Of a stretch of 64,000 nt of DNA, positions 25,035 through 33,128 are shown in pieces; positions within the stretch are counted from its first letter, which is position 1; each line of letters begins with the position of its first letter. The translations under genes and the position numbers were made by a program. The stretch covers positions 62,001 through 126,000 of the forward strand of contig NZ_JAFBIV010000001.1 in assembly GCF_021531915.1 (NCBI RefSeq). Direction: 5' to 3'. Below the pieces are notes generated by a model. That model was not told the origin of the DNA, did no database searches, and saw only the letters and a list, made by a program, of their open reading frames with translations. The DNA comes from Oscillibacter valericigenes (GTDB taxonomy: Bacteria; Bacillota; Clostridia; Oscillospirales; Oscillospiraceae).

Positions 25035-26006
25035 TTGGAGCAGATCAGCGGCGTCAACAACTGGAAACTGGTGATCCGCCGGGAGGCGGCGGGGGTGACC
25101 ATCCTTCGGGCGGAGACCTGCGACCGGCAGGCCGCTCTGCCGGATACCCTGTTTGGCTTGCCCGTCACGGCCCTGGGCCACCACGCCCTGACGCCGGGCC
25201 GTCAGGCTCCGGAGGGGGAGGAGGTTCTGGTGACCTGCGGACCCGCCGGAGAGGAATGGGACAACCGCCGACTGGAGGACCTGCGCCTGCCGGAGAGTCT
25301 GAGGCGGGTGGGGGACTACGCCCTGTTCAACTGCACCGCCCTGCGGACCTTGCGGCTGGCGGATACCATCGCCTACTGGGGCGGCGGCGTTCTCATGAAC
25401 TGCCGCCAGCTGGACACCTTCCACCTGACCTGCACCGGCCGGGAGGGGGAGCTGATGGACTATCTGGCGGGGGAACTGCCCCGGGAACTGGACATGACCC
25501 TCTCTTACGCCGAGGGCCGGACTGCCCGGGTGATTTTCCCGGAGTACGCGGAGGTCTTTGAGGAAAACGTCCCCCATCATCAATTTGACTTTCACATTCA
25601 GGGGGCGGGGTATCCCTACCACCACTGTTTTTATCACAAGCAGTTCAGTCTTCGGAATTATGACCAGCTGTGGAAGGGGTATCTGGGCATGGAGTACGAG
25701 CCGGGCTGCGCCCTGCGGCTGGCCTGGTGGCGGCTGCGGTATCCCATGGACCTGACGGACCAGGCGGAAGTGGCCTACTGGGTCTACCTCCGGGATCACG
25801 GGATGGATACCGCCCGGTGGCTGCTGTCCCGGCGGGACGCGGCGGGGCTGCGGACCCTGTTCTCCCGGACGGACTGGACCCGGGAGGATTTGTCGGAGCT
25901 GTGTGACCTGGCCCGGGGACAGGACGCCACGGAGGCCCTGGCGGTTTTGTTGGAGGAGCAGCATAAGCGGTTCCCCTCCAGCATGGATAAGACATTCGAC
26001 CTATAA
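25035..26006 (+). CDS. Leucine-rich-repeat-like protein of unknown function
   Basis: 323 residues, cytoplasmic (no signal peptide). The first half resembles BspA-type leucine-rich repeats: LEDLRLPESLRRVGDYALFN, then CTALRTLRLADTIAYWGGGV, with repeats of the LP..V..IG..AF type. The second half (about 165-320) has no family I recognise: it is rich in aromatic residues (FHIQGAGYPYHHCFYHKQF) and ends in a helical region of Arg/Leu/Asp repeats. It begins with TTG at 25035, 8 bases after GGGAGG. First gene of an apparent four-gene operon (23-base gap to the next), immediately downstream of the MITE; the LRR part could be the recognition subunit of the VWA/MoxR pair that follows, which is only a guess. 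Confidence 0.75.
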   Translation: MEQISGVNNWKLVIRREAAGVTILRAETCDRQAALPDTLFGLPVTALGHHALTPGRQAPEGEEVLVTCGPAGEEWDNRRLEDLRLPESLRRVGDYALFNCTALRTLRLADTIAYWGGGVLMNCRQLDTFHLTCTGREGELMDYLAGELPRELDMTLSYAEGRTARVIFPEYAEVFEENVPHHQFDFHIQGAGYPYHHCFYHKQFSLRNYDQLWKGYLGMEYEPGCALRLAWWRLRYPMDLTDQAEVAYWVYLRDHGMDTARWLLSRRDAAGLRTLFSRTDWTREDLSELCDLARGQDATEALAVLLEEQHKRFPSSMDKTFDL

Positions 26007-26029
26007 GCTGACGGAAAGGGGGCAGCCAT

Positions 26030-27388
26030 ATGGAGGAGCGGAAGGACCTGTCCGCCATCGGGCAGGAAATTTTGCTGACGGCCCGGAACGAACTGTATAT
26101 GAACCTGCCCTATCTGGACGTGGCCCTGTGCGCCCTGCGGTTCGTGCCGGGCGGCGGCATGACGCTGTCCCTGGCCACCGACGGCGAGCAGCTGTATTAT
26201 GACGGCGCCTGGCTGGCGGACCGCTATCTCCGCAGCCGGGTGGCGGTGGACCGAGCGTATTTGCATGTGATTTTGCACTGTATGCTGCGGCACCTGGCGA
26301 AAAAGCGGGGCAAGGTGCCGGAGCTGTGGGACCTGGCCTGCGACGCGGCGGTGGAGAGTATTCTGGACAGCCTTCACTACCCCTGCCTGGAGGAGGGCAC
26401 CGTGCCTGCCAAGCAGAAGTTTTACGGCGAGTGCCGACAGGACATGCCGGTGCTGACGGCGGAGGGCATCTACCGCCATCTCCTGCGGCGGGACCTGCCG
26501 GAGTACCAGGTGGCCCAGCTGCAAAGGCGGTTCCTGGTGGACGACCACGGCCTCTGGGACCCGGAGCAGAAAGATAACCAGGAGCAGAGCCAGCAGCAGG
26601 ACGAGAAGTGGCGGGATATGTCCGACAAGACGCAGACCGCCATGGAGACGGTGCTTGCGGACCAGGGCACCGGCGGAGAGGCGGTTTTGGAGCAGATTAA
26701 AGTTTCCAACCGGGACGATGTGGACTACCGGGCCTTCCTGCGGCGGTTTGCCGTGCCCCGGGAGGTCATGGCGGTGGATGGTGACGCCTTTGACTATATC
26801 TTCTACACCTACGGTCTCCAGCTCTACGGCAACATGCCTCTGGTGGAGCCGCCGGAGACGAAAGAGGAGAAGCGCATCGAGGATTTCGTCATCGCCGTGG
26901 ACACCTCCATGTCCACCTCCGGCGAGCTGGTGCGGCAGTTTTTGGCCTGCACCTACGGCATCCTGCGGAGCACCGGCACCTTTACCCGGAAGGTGAACAT
27001 CCGGGTCATCCAGTGCGACGACCAGGTGCGGTCCGACACCGTGATCCGCGACCTGGAGGATTTGAAGCAGTATATGGAGCACTTCGAGCTCTGCGGCGGC
27101 AGCGCCACGGACTTCCGCCCGGTGTTTGAGCATGTGGCCCAATTACAGAAAGAGGGGGCCTTCACCTCTCTCCGGGGCCTCATCTACTTCACCGACGGCA
27201 TGGGCATCTATCCCCGGAAGCGGCCACCCTACGATGTGGCCTTCGTGCTGCTGGAGGAGCCGCCCCTGGCTGTAAAAATGCCCCCCTGGGCCATCCGGCT
27301 GGTGTTGGACCTGCCGGGACTGGAGCGGGCGGTCCGGGAGGCCGTGGAGGAGGACGAAATCGACCTGAGTGAACTTCCCGAGTTGTAA
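26030..27388 (+). CDS. Putative metallopeptidase-VWA protein (DUF2201/VWA-like)
   Basis: 452 residues with two visible parts. The N-terminal DUF2201-type domain has HVILHCMLRH (His79-xxx-His83), a zinc-peptidase-like HxxxH motif, followed by CDAAVE. A Gln/Glu/Asp-rich linker (about 175-200) leads to a C-terminal von Willebrand A-like domain whose metal site reads DTSMS (Asp291, Ser293, Ser295). It also contains GGSATDFRPVF and LIYFTDGMG. This layout is the standard partner of MoxR ATPases, which are thought to act as substrate-specific chaperones. The next gene is such an ATPase, 15 bases downstream. Function of the complex is unknown. Confidence 0.85.
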   Translation: MEERKDLSAIGQEILLTARNELYMNLPYLDVALCALRFVPGGGMTLSLATDGEQLYYDGAWLADRYLRSRVAVDRAYLHVILHCMLRHLAKKRGKVPELWDLACDAAVESILDSLHYPCLEEGTVPAKQKFYGECRQDMPVLTAEGIYRHLLRRDLPEYQVAQLQRRFLVDDHGLWDPEQKDNQEQSQQQDEKWRDMSDKTQTAMETVLADQGTGGEAVLEQIKVSNRDDVDYRAFLRRFAVPREVMAVDGDAFDYIFYTYGLQLYGNMPLVEPPETKEEKRIEDFVIAVDTSMSTSGELVRQFLACTYGILRSTGTFTRKVNIRVIQCDDQVRSDTVIRDLEDLKQYMEHFELCGGSATDFRPVFEHVAQLQKEGAFTSLRGLIYFTDGMGIYPRKRPPYDVAFVLLEEPPLAVKMPPWAIRLVLDLPGLERAVREAVEEDEIDLSELPEL

Positions 27389-27403
27389 CGGAGGAATGAC
27401 GAT

Positions 27404-28936
27404 ATGAACATCAAACAGGCAAAACAGGAGATCGCCAACACCCTAAAGGCGTATCTCACCCGTGACGGGCTGGGCAATTACCTGATCCCCGCTGTCCGTC
27501 AGCGGCCCGTGCTGCTGATGGGCCCTCCGGGCATCGGCAAGACCCAGATCATGGAGCAGATCGCGGCGGAGGAGGGCGTGGGGCTGGTGGCCTACACCAT
27601 CACCCACCACACCCGCCAGAGCGCCATCGGCCTGCCTTTCATTGAAAAGCGCACTTACGGCGGGGAGGAATTCTCCGTCACGGAATACACTATGAGCGAG
27701 ATCCTGGCCTCCGTATACCAGCTGATGGAGCGGACAGGCATCAAGGAGGGCATCCTCTTCCTGGACGAGATCAACTGCGTCAGCGAGACCCTGGCTCCCA
27801 TGATGCTGCAATTTTTGCAGTGCAAGACCTTCGGCAACCAGCGGCTGCCGGAGGGCTGGCTGATCGTGGCGGCGGGCAATCCGCCGGAGTACAACAAGTC
27901 CGTCCGGGACTTCGACGTGGTGACCCTGGACCGTGTGAAGCGCATCGACGTGGAGGGGGACTTCGCTGTCTGGAAGGAGTACGCCTACCGGAAGGGCCTC
28001 CACGGCGCGGTCATCTCCTATCTGGATATCAAGAAGGAGAACTTCTACCGCATCGAGACCACAGTGGACGGCCTGCAGTTCGCCACCGCCCGCGGCTGGG
28101 AGGATCTGAGCGAGCTGATTATCGCCTACGAGAAGCTGGGCCTCCGGGTGGACCGGGAGGTGGTGGGCCAGTACATCCAGCTGCCCCGGGTGGCCAAGGA
28201 CTTTGCCAACTATCTGGAGCTCTATTACAAGTACCAGCGGACCTACCACGTGGAGGACATCCTGACGGGCACCTGGCAGAGCATCACCATGCTGGAGCTG
28301 CGGGAGGCGCCCTTTGACGAGAAACTGTCCGTCATGGGTCTGCTGCTGAGCCGCCTGGCGGAAGCCGCCCGGGAGACCCGGCGGCAGGATGAACTGACCA
28401 CCGCCCTCCACACCGCCCTGACGGACTTCAAGGGCAAGATCGCCGACGCCGAGCCTCAGGCGGTGCTGGCTCAATTGCTCTGGCAGCGGCAGGAGAAGCT
28501 GAAGCGGGCCAAAGAGGCCGGCCAGATGGACAAGGAGACCCGGGACCTGGGGCTGCGGGAGATCCATGCACTGGAGGACTACCGCCAGCGGCTGGTAAAG
28601 GAGGAGATCACCGCCTCCGGCGAGGCTATGGAGGCAGTCCGGGGCTGGTTCGGCGGAGAGGTGGAGAAGCGCAGGGCTCTGGCGGCGGAGGCCGGTGCCC
28701 GGTTCGACAACGCCTTCCGCTTTCTGGAGCAGACCTTCGGTCAGAGCCAGGAACTGGTGATCTTCGTGACGGAGATCACCTCCGGCCACGACACCAGCTG
28801 GTTTGTGGAGAATTTCGGCTGTGACGCCTATTTCCGCCACAACAAGGAGCTGTTGTTTGACGACACCCGGCGCCGCATCCGGGACGATATTGCCGCCGCC
28901 AGAGCGGCGCAACAGGAGGAAAACACCCATGAGTGA
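27404..28936 (+). CDS. MoxR-type AAA+ ATPase
   Basis: 510 residues. AAA+ core with Walker A GPPGIGKT (residues 40-47), Walker B ILFLDEIN (117-124), a sensor-1 region LIVAAGNPPEYN and an arginine in TLDRVKRIDVEG. The C-terminal 250 residues are long helical segments rich in Glu/Arg/Lys, unusual next to typical 330-residue MoxR proteins. MoxR ATPases work with VWA-domain proteins in maturation or assembly of protein complexes, and the VWA gene is immediately upstream. The stop overlaps the next gene by 8 bases. RBS GGAGG precedes ATG 27404. Confidence 0.9.
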   Translation: MNIKQAKQEIANTLKAYLTRDGLGNYLIPAVRQRPVLLMGPPGIGKTQIMEQIAAEEGVGLVAYTITHHTRQSAIGLPFIEKRTYGGEEFSVTEYTMSEILASVYQLMERTGIKEGILFLDEINCVSETLAPMMLQFLQCKTFGNQRLPEGWLIVAAGNPPEYNKSVRDFDVVTLDRVKRIDVEGDFAVWKEYAYRKGLHGAVISYLDIKKENFYRIETTVDGLQFATARGWEDLSELIIAYEKLGLRVDREVVGQYIQLPRVAKDFANYLELYYKYQRTYHVEDILTGTWQSITMLELREAPFDEKLSVMGLLLSRLAEAARETRRQDELTTALHTALTDFKGKIADAEPQAVLAQLLWQRQEKLKRAKEAGQMDKETRDLGLREIHALEDYRQRLVKEEITASGEAMEAVRGWFGGEVEKRRALAAEAGARFDNAFRFLEQTFGQSQELVIFVTEITSGHDTSWFVENFGCDAYFRHNKELLFDDTRRRIRDDIAAARAAQQEENTHE

Positions 28937-29222
28937 AGATATGAAACGCATTGAAGCCGTGCTGGACGAGAAGGTCCGGCCGTCCCTGCGGGCTCACGGC
29001 GGAGAGATCGAGATCGACCATCTGGAGGATGGCGTGCTGTATGTGAAGCTGCTGGGCCAGTGCGCCGGGTGCCCCTCCGCAGACCTGACCAACGAGACCC
29101 TGGTGGAGGCGGAATTGGTGCAGGCACTGCCGGAGCTGGTGAAAAAGGTGGCGGTGATCCAGACCGTCAGCGATGAGCTGTGGGAGCAGGCAAAGCGGCT
29201 CCTGCGGGATCATCACCTGTAA
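28929..29222 (+). CDS. NifU C-terminal-domain-like iron-sulfur scaffold protein
   Basis: 97 residues corresponding to the NifU-like/Nfu domain, with the CxxC cluster-binding pair in GQCAGCPS (Cys45, Cys48). Nfu proteins hold and pass on [4Fe-4S] clusters. Start at ATG 28929, inside the end of the MoxR gene, after CAGGAGG, so it is translationally coupled to it. A NifU-like member in a MoxR/VWA operon suggests that the system handles an Fe-S protein, and the next operon downstream encodes an Fe-S-rich hydrogenase; that link is inference. Confidence 0.9.
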   Translation: MSEDMKRIEAVLDEKVRPSLRAHGGEIEIDHLEDGVLYVKLLGQCAGCPSADLTNETLVEAELVQALPELVKKVAVIQTVSDELWEQAKRLLRDHHL

Positions 29223-29324
29223 AACAGTCGGAAAAAGTTGTGGAAAAAACTCCCAAAGATGGGAGCATGGGGCCTGATGGGTCACTTCGCTTTCAAGGGA
29301 GAGCGTGTCTTACAGCCGCAGGAA

Positions 29325-29359
29325 AAGCCGGTCCCCCGTAGGGGGGCCGGCTTGTTTTT
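29325..29359 (+). terminator. Terminator after the MoxR/VWA operon
   Basis: Stem AAGCCGG-T-CCCCC / GGGGG-G-CCGGCTT with GTA loop, then GTTTTT. A smaller hairpin CTCCC/GGGAG lies at 29249-29264; otherwise 29223-29416 shows no gene. Confidence 0.92.
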
Positions 29360-29416
29360 CGGGCTGTTTGCGAAATAACAAACTTTTATGCCACCTAAAA
29401 AATTTTTAGAAAATGC

Positions 29417-29455
29417 TTGCATTTGCGCAAATATTGCGCTATAATTTGCGCAAAT
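29417..29455 (+). promoter_or_regulatory. Hydrogenase promoter flanked by two identical 12-bp palindromes
   Basis: TTGCAT (29417-29422), 17-base spacer, TATAAT (29440-29445). The perfect palindrome ATTTGCGCAAAT occurs at 29421-29432, overlapping the -35 box, and again at 29444-29455, overlapping the -10 box and start region, with centres 23 bases apart. A third partial copy, ATTGCGC, lies between them. Two phased operator copies indicate tight control by a dimeric repressor that I cannot name. Confidence 0.8.
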
Positions 29456-29507
29456 GGTTTGCGGTATCGCAACTCTTTGGGATACCGACCGGGAGGAGGA
29501 TCATCAT

Positions 29508-31346
29508 ATGAGCAGACTGGAAGTAAAGATGCCCGGCCAGGCACAGGCCGTGGTGGAGCAGCTGTATCGGAACATGGAACGGCGGATTGCCGCCAGCCCT
29601 CCGGGCCTTTGCCCTGTGGATATGGCGCTGAATTTCCTGAACCTGTGCCAGGCCCAGACCTGCGGCAAGTGCGTGCCCTGCCGTATTGGCCTGACCCAGC
29701 TTTCCAACATGATCCGGGAGGTGCTGGAGGGTGAGCCTGAGCTGAAGATCCTGGACCGGATCGAGGCCACCGCCCAGGTCATCGTGGACACGGCGGACTG
29801 TGCCATCGGTATTGACGCCGCCAACCTGGTGCTGATGGGCCTGAAGGGCTTCCGGGATGACTATGAGGAGCACATCCTCCATCACCGCTGCCTGGGCAGC
29901 CTGAAGAACCCCGTGCCCTGTGTGGCCCTGTGCCCCGCCGGTGTGGATATCCCCGGGTACATCTCCCTGGTGAACGAGGGCCGCTGCGCCGATGCCGTGC
30001 GGCTTATCCGGAAGGACAACCCCTTCCCCACCGCCTGCGCCTATATCTGCGAGCATCCCTGCGAGGCCCGCTGCCGCCGCAACATGGTGGATGACGCCCT
30101 GAACATCCGTGGGCTGAAGCGCTACGCCGTGGACCACGCCGGCAATGTACCCCAGCCCAAGAAGGCTCCTGCTACCGGCAAGTCCGTTGCCATCATCGGC
30201 GGCGGTCCCGGCGGCCTTTCCGCCGCCTACTACCTGGCCCTCATGGGCCACAAGGTCACGGTCTACGAGAAGCAGACCAAGCTGGGCGGCATGATGCGCT
30301 ATGGCATCCCCAGCTACCGCTTCCCCCGGGAGAAGCTGGACGCGGAGATCGACTCCATCCTGTCTCTTGGTATTGAAGTCAAGACCGGCGTGAAGGTGGG
30401 CCAGGATGTCACCTTCGACCAGCTCCGGAAGGAGCATGACTGCCTGTACATCTCCATCGGCGCCCATACCGACAAGAAGACCGGCATCGAGGGGGAGGAC
30501 AGCCAGGGCGTCATCTCCGCCGTGGAGATGCTGCGCCGCATCGGCGACGAGGAGATGCCTGACTTCACCGGCCAGAACGTGGCGGTCATCGGCGGCGGTA
30601 ACGTGGCCATGGACGTGACCCGCAGCGCCATCCGCCTGGGTGCCGCCAAAGTCACCTGTGTCTACCGCCGCCGTCAGGAGGATATGACGGCCCAGCAGGA
30701 GGAAGTGGAGGGCGCCATCGCTGAGGGCGCCGAGGTCCTGACTCTCCAGGCGCCGCTGAAGATCGAGGCCGACGAAAACGGCCACGTGACGGCCCTCTGG
30801 ACCCAGCCCCAGATCATCGGTGAGATGGACAAGGCCGGCCGTCCCCGGCCCAACACCGCGGCCGTGGAACCCCTGCGGATCCCGGCGGACACCGCCATCG
30901 TGGCCATCGGCCAGGGTATCGAGTCCCGGGGCCTGGAGGAGAGCGGCATCAAGATCCAGCGAGGCGGCAACGTGGCTGCCAATACCAGCACCCAGATCCC
31001 CGATATGGAGGGCGTGTTCGCCGGCGGCGACTGCGTCACCGGCCCCGCCACCGTCATCCGGGCCATCGCGGCCGGCAAGGCGGCTGCTGCCAACATCGAC
31101 GAGTATCTGGGCTTCAACCATGAGATCAAGGTGGATGTCACAGTGCCCGCGGCTTTCAGTAAGGGCATTCAGCCCTGCGGCCGCGTGAATTCCAGCGAGC
31201 GTGATGCCAGCGAGCGCAAGTGCGACTTCCAGTGCATCGAGTGCGGCATGACGGACGAAGAGGCAGCCCAGGAGTCCGCCCGTTGCCTACGCTGCGACCA
31301 CTTTGGCTACGGAAACTTCAAGGGAGGACGTGTGGAGAAATGGTAA
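29508..31346 (+). CDS. Hydrogenase-associated NAD(P)H oxidoreductase: NuoF-type Fe-S domain fused to glutamate-synthase small-subunit fold
   Basis: 612 residues. An N-terminal NuoF C-terminal-type Fe-S domain has CGKCVPCR (Cys52, 55, 58) and a later ligand Cys in DTADCAIG. It is followed by a GltD/NfnB-like body: two cysteine clusters (CVALCPAGVDIPGY and CAYICEHPCEARCRR), an FAD-binding GGGPGGLSAAYYLA and an NAD(P)-binding GGGNVAMD. A C-terminal Cys-rich tail (CDFQCIECGM, CLRCDHFGYG) may hold another cluster. It probably transfers electrons between the hydrogenase and NAD(P)H. Start at ATG 29508, 7 bases after GGGAGGAGGA. It overlaps hydA by 7 bases. The pairing matches the class of [FeFe]-hydrogenases called glutamate-synthase-linked (group A2 in HydDB). 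Confidence 0.88.
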   Translation: MSRLEVKMPGQAQAVVEQLYRNMERRIAASPPGLCPVDMALNFLNLCQAQTCGKCVPCRIGLTQLSNMIREVLEGEPELKILDRIEATAQVIVDTADCAIGIDAANLVLMGLKGFRDDYEEHILHHRCLGSLKNPVPCVALCPAGVDIPGYISLVNEGRCADAVRLIRKDNPFPTACAYICEHPCEARCRRNMVDDALNIRGLKRYAVDHAGNVPQPKKAPATGKSVAIIGGGPGGLSAAYYLALMGHKVTVYEKQTKLGGMMRYGIPSYRFPREKLDAEIDSILSLGIEVKTGVKVGQDVTFDQLRKEHDCLYISIGAHTDKKTGIEGEDSQGVISAVEMLRRIGDEEMPDFTGQNVAVIGGGNVAMDVTRSAIRLGAAKVTCVYRRRQEDMTAQQEEVEGAIAEGAEVLTLQAPLKIEADENGHVTALWTQPQIIGEMDKAGRPRPNTAAVEPLRIPADTAIVAIGQGIESRGLEESGIKIQRGGNVAANTSTQIPDMEGVFAGGDCVTGPATVIRAIAAGKAAAANIDEYLGFNHEIKVDVTVPAAFSKGIQPCGRVNSSERDASERKCDFQCIECGMTDEEAAQESARCLRCDHFGYGNFKGGRVEKW

Positions 31347-33082
31347 ACTTCAAGATCAATGACCGGGAGCTGTCTGCCGCAAAGGGCACCACCATCCTGG
31401 AAGCCGCCGAGAAGGCCGGCATCCCCATTCCTCATCTGTGCTTCCTGAAGGAGATCAACGAAATCGCCGCCTGCCGTATGTGCGTGGTGGAGGTGGAGGG
31501 TATCAACCGCCTGGTCCCCGCCTGCAACACGGAGGTGGCGGAGGGAATGGTGATCCAGACCAACTCCCCCCGGGTCCGGCAGGCCCGGAAGACCAACCTG
31601 CGGCTGATCCTCAGCCAGCATAACTCCAACTGCACCACCTATGTCCGAAGCGGCTACTGCGAGCTGCAGAAGCTGTCCCACGACCTGAATATCCACTATC
31701 AGCCCTACGATGTGCAGCCGGAGCGCTCCCGGGTGGACCTGAGCGTCCCCATCGTCCGGGAGGCCAGCAAGTGCATCAAGTGCATGCGCTGCGTCCAGGT
31801 CTGTGACAAGATCCAGGGCATGCACATCTGGGACGTGGCGGGCACCGGCTCCCGCACCACCGTGGATGTCAGCTACAACCGCTATCTGAAAAACACCGCC
31901 TGCGTGTTCTGCGGACAGTGTGTCACTCACTGCCCCACCGGCGCCCTGACGGTCCGGGACGATACCACAAAGGTCCTGCGGGCCCTGGCGGACCCGGAGA
32001 TCACCACCGTGGTCCAGGTGGCTCCTGCTGTCCGGGTGGCCTGGGCGGAGGTGTTCGGCGTGGTGAACAAGAGCAAGCAGGTGCCTGTGGGCAAGCTGGT
32101 GGCGGCCCTGAAGCGTCTGGGCTTTGACTATGTGTTCGACACCAACTTCTCCGCTGATCTGACCATCATGGAGGAGGGCAGTGAGTTTATCGAACGGTTC
32201 ACCCACCGTGGGAAGTACCGCTGGCCCATGTTCACCTCCTGCTGCCCCGGCTGGGTGCGGTTCCTCAAGACGGAGTTCCCCATCTATACGGAGAACCTCT
32301 CCACTGCCAAGTCCCCTCAGCAGATGTTCGGCGCGGTGGCCAAGAGCTACTTTGCCGAGAAAATGGGCATTGACCCCCACAAGCTGTGCGTGGTCTCCAT
32401 CATGCCTTGCTCCGCCAAAAAGGCGGAGAGCGAGCTGCCTACCATGAAGGACGCCTACGGCGACCGGGACGTGGATGTGGTGCTGACCACCCGGGAGCTG
32501 GTGCGCCTGTTCCGCAGCGACTGCATCGTGCCCGCCGACCTGGAGGAAATGGAGTTCGACAGCCCCCTGGGCAGCGGCACCGGCGCGGCGGTCATCTTCG
32601 GCGCCACCGGCGGCGTCATGGACGCGGCCCTGCGCAGTGCCTACTATCTGGTGACCGGCAAAAATCCCGATCCGGATGCCTTTGAGCAGGTGCGGGGCAG
32701 CAAGCCCTGGAAGGAAGCCGCCTTTGACATCCCGGGCGCCGGAAAGGTCCGGGTGGCGGTGGTCAGCGGCCTGGCTAATACCCGGAAACTGATGGAGGCC
32801 GTAGACAACGGCGAGGTGGACTACGACTTCGTGGAAGTCATGGCCTGTCCCGGCGGCTGCGCCGGCGGCGGCGGACAGCCCATCCACGAGGGCGTGGAGA
32901 TGGCGGCCTCCCGGGGCAGCCAGCTGTGGAAGCTGGATGCCAAAGCACCCATTCGGTTCTCCCACGAGAATCCGGATGTGCAGGCTCTGTACCGGGCTTA
33001 TCTGAAAAAGCCCCTGGGGGAGAAGTCTCACCATCTGCTGCACACGGACCACGAGGCCTGGGAAGCCAAGCCCGGCCGGTAA
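31340..33082 (+). CDS. hydA: [FeFe]-hydrogenase, catalytic subunit
   Basis: 580 residues. [2Fe-2S] domain with Cys34, 45, 48, 62; a His/Cys cluster segment with His94, Cys98 and Cys107, but Tyr101 where the third Cys is expected; two ferredoxin clusters (CIKCMRCVQVC and CVFCGQCVTHC); then the H-cluster domain with its three signatures TSCCPGW (299-305), MPCSAKKAE (355-363) and MACPGGCAGGGGQP (501-514). All H-cluster ligands are present. It makes or consumes H2 with electrons from ferredoxin or the NAD(P)H partner encoded just upstream. Short C-terminal tail with paired His. HydE/F/G maturases are not in the window. Start ATG 31340 overlaps the upstream stop, showing translational coupling. 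Confidence 0.95.
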   Translation: MVNFKINDRELSAAKGTTILEAAEKAGIPIPHLCFLKEINEIAACRMCVVEVEGINRLVPACNTEVAEGMVIQTNSPRVRQARKTNLRLILSQHNSNCTTYVRSGYCELQKLSHDLNIHYQPYDVQPERSRVDLSVPIVREASKCIKCMRCVQVCDKIQGMHIWDVAGTGSRTTVDVSYNRYLKNTACVFCGQCVTHCPTGALTVRDDTTKVLRALADPEITTVVQVAPAVRVAWAEVFGVVNKSKQVPVGKLVAALKRLGFDYVFDTNFSADLTIMEEGSEFIERFTHRGKYRWPMFTSCCPGWVRFLKTEFPIYTENLSTAKSPQQMFGAVAKSYFAEKMGIDPHKLCVVSIMPCSAKKAESELPTMKDAYGDRDVDVVLTTRELVRLFRSDCIVPADLEEMEFDSPLGSGTGAAVIFGATGGVMDAALRSAYYLVTGKNPDPDAFEQVRGSKPWKEAAFDIPGAGKVRVAVVSGLANTRKLMEAVDNGEVDYDFVEVMACPGGCAGGGGQPIHEGVEMAASRGSQLWKLDAKAPIRFSHENPDVQALYRAYLKKPLGEKSHHLLHTDHEAWEAKPGR

Positions 33083-33092
33083 TACAGCCATC

Positions 33093-33126
33093 AAAAAACC
33101 TGCCCGCTGCAGCGGGCAGGTTTTTT
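33093..33126. terminator. Bidirectional terminator between hydA and htpG
   Basis: Perfect 34-base palindrome AAAAAACCTGCCCGCTG and its complement, T6 on both strands. Confidence 0.96.
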
Positions 33127-33128
33127 CG

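Noticed and set aside
29417-29455. Rex operator at the hydrogenase promoter
   Set aside because: ATTTGCGCAAAT does not fit TTGTTAA-N4-TTAACAA; the redox logic is attractive but the site is different.
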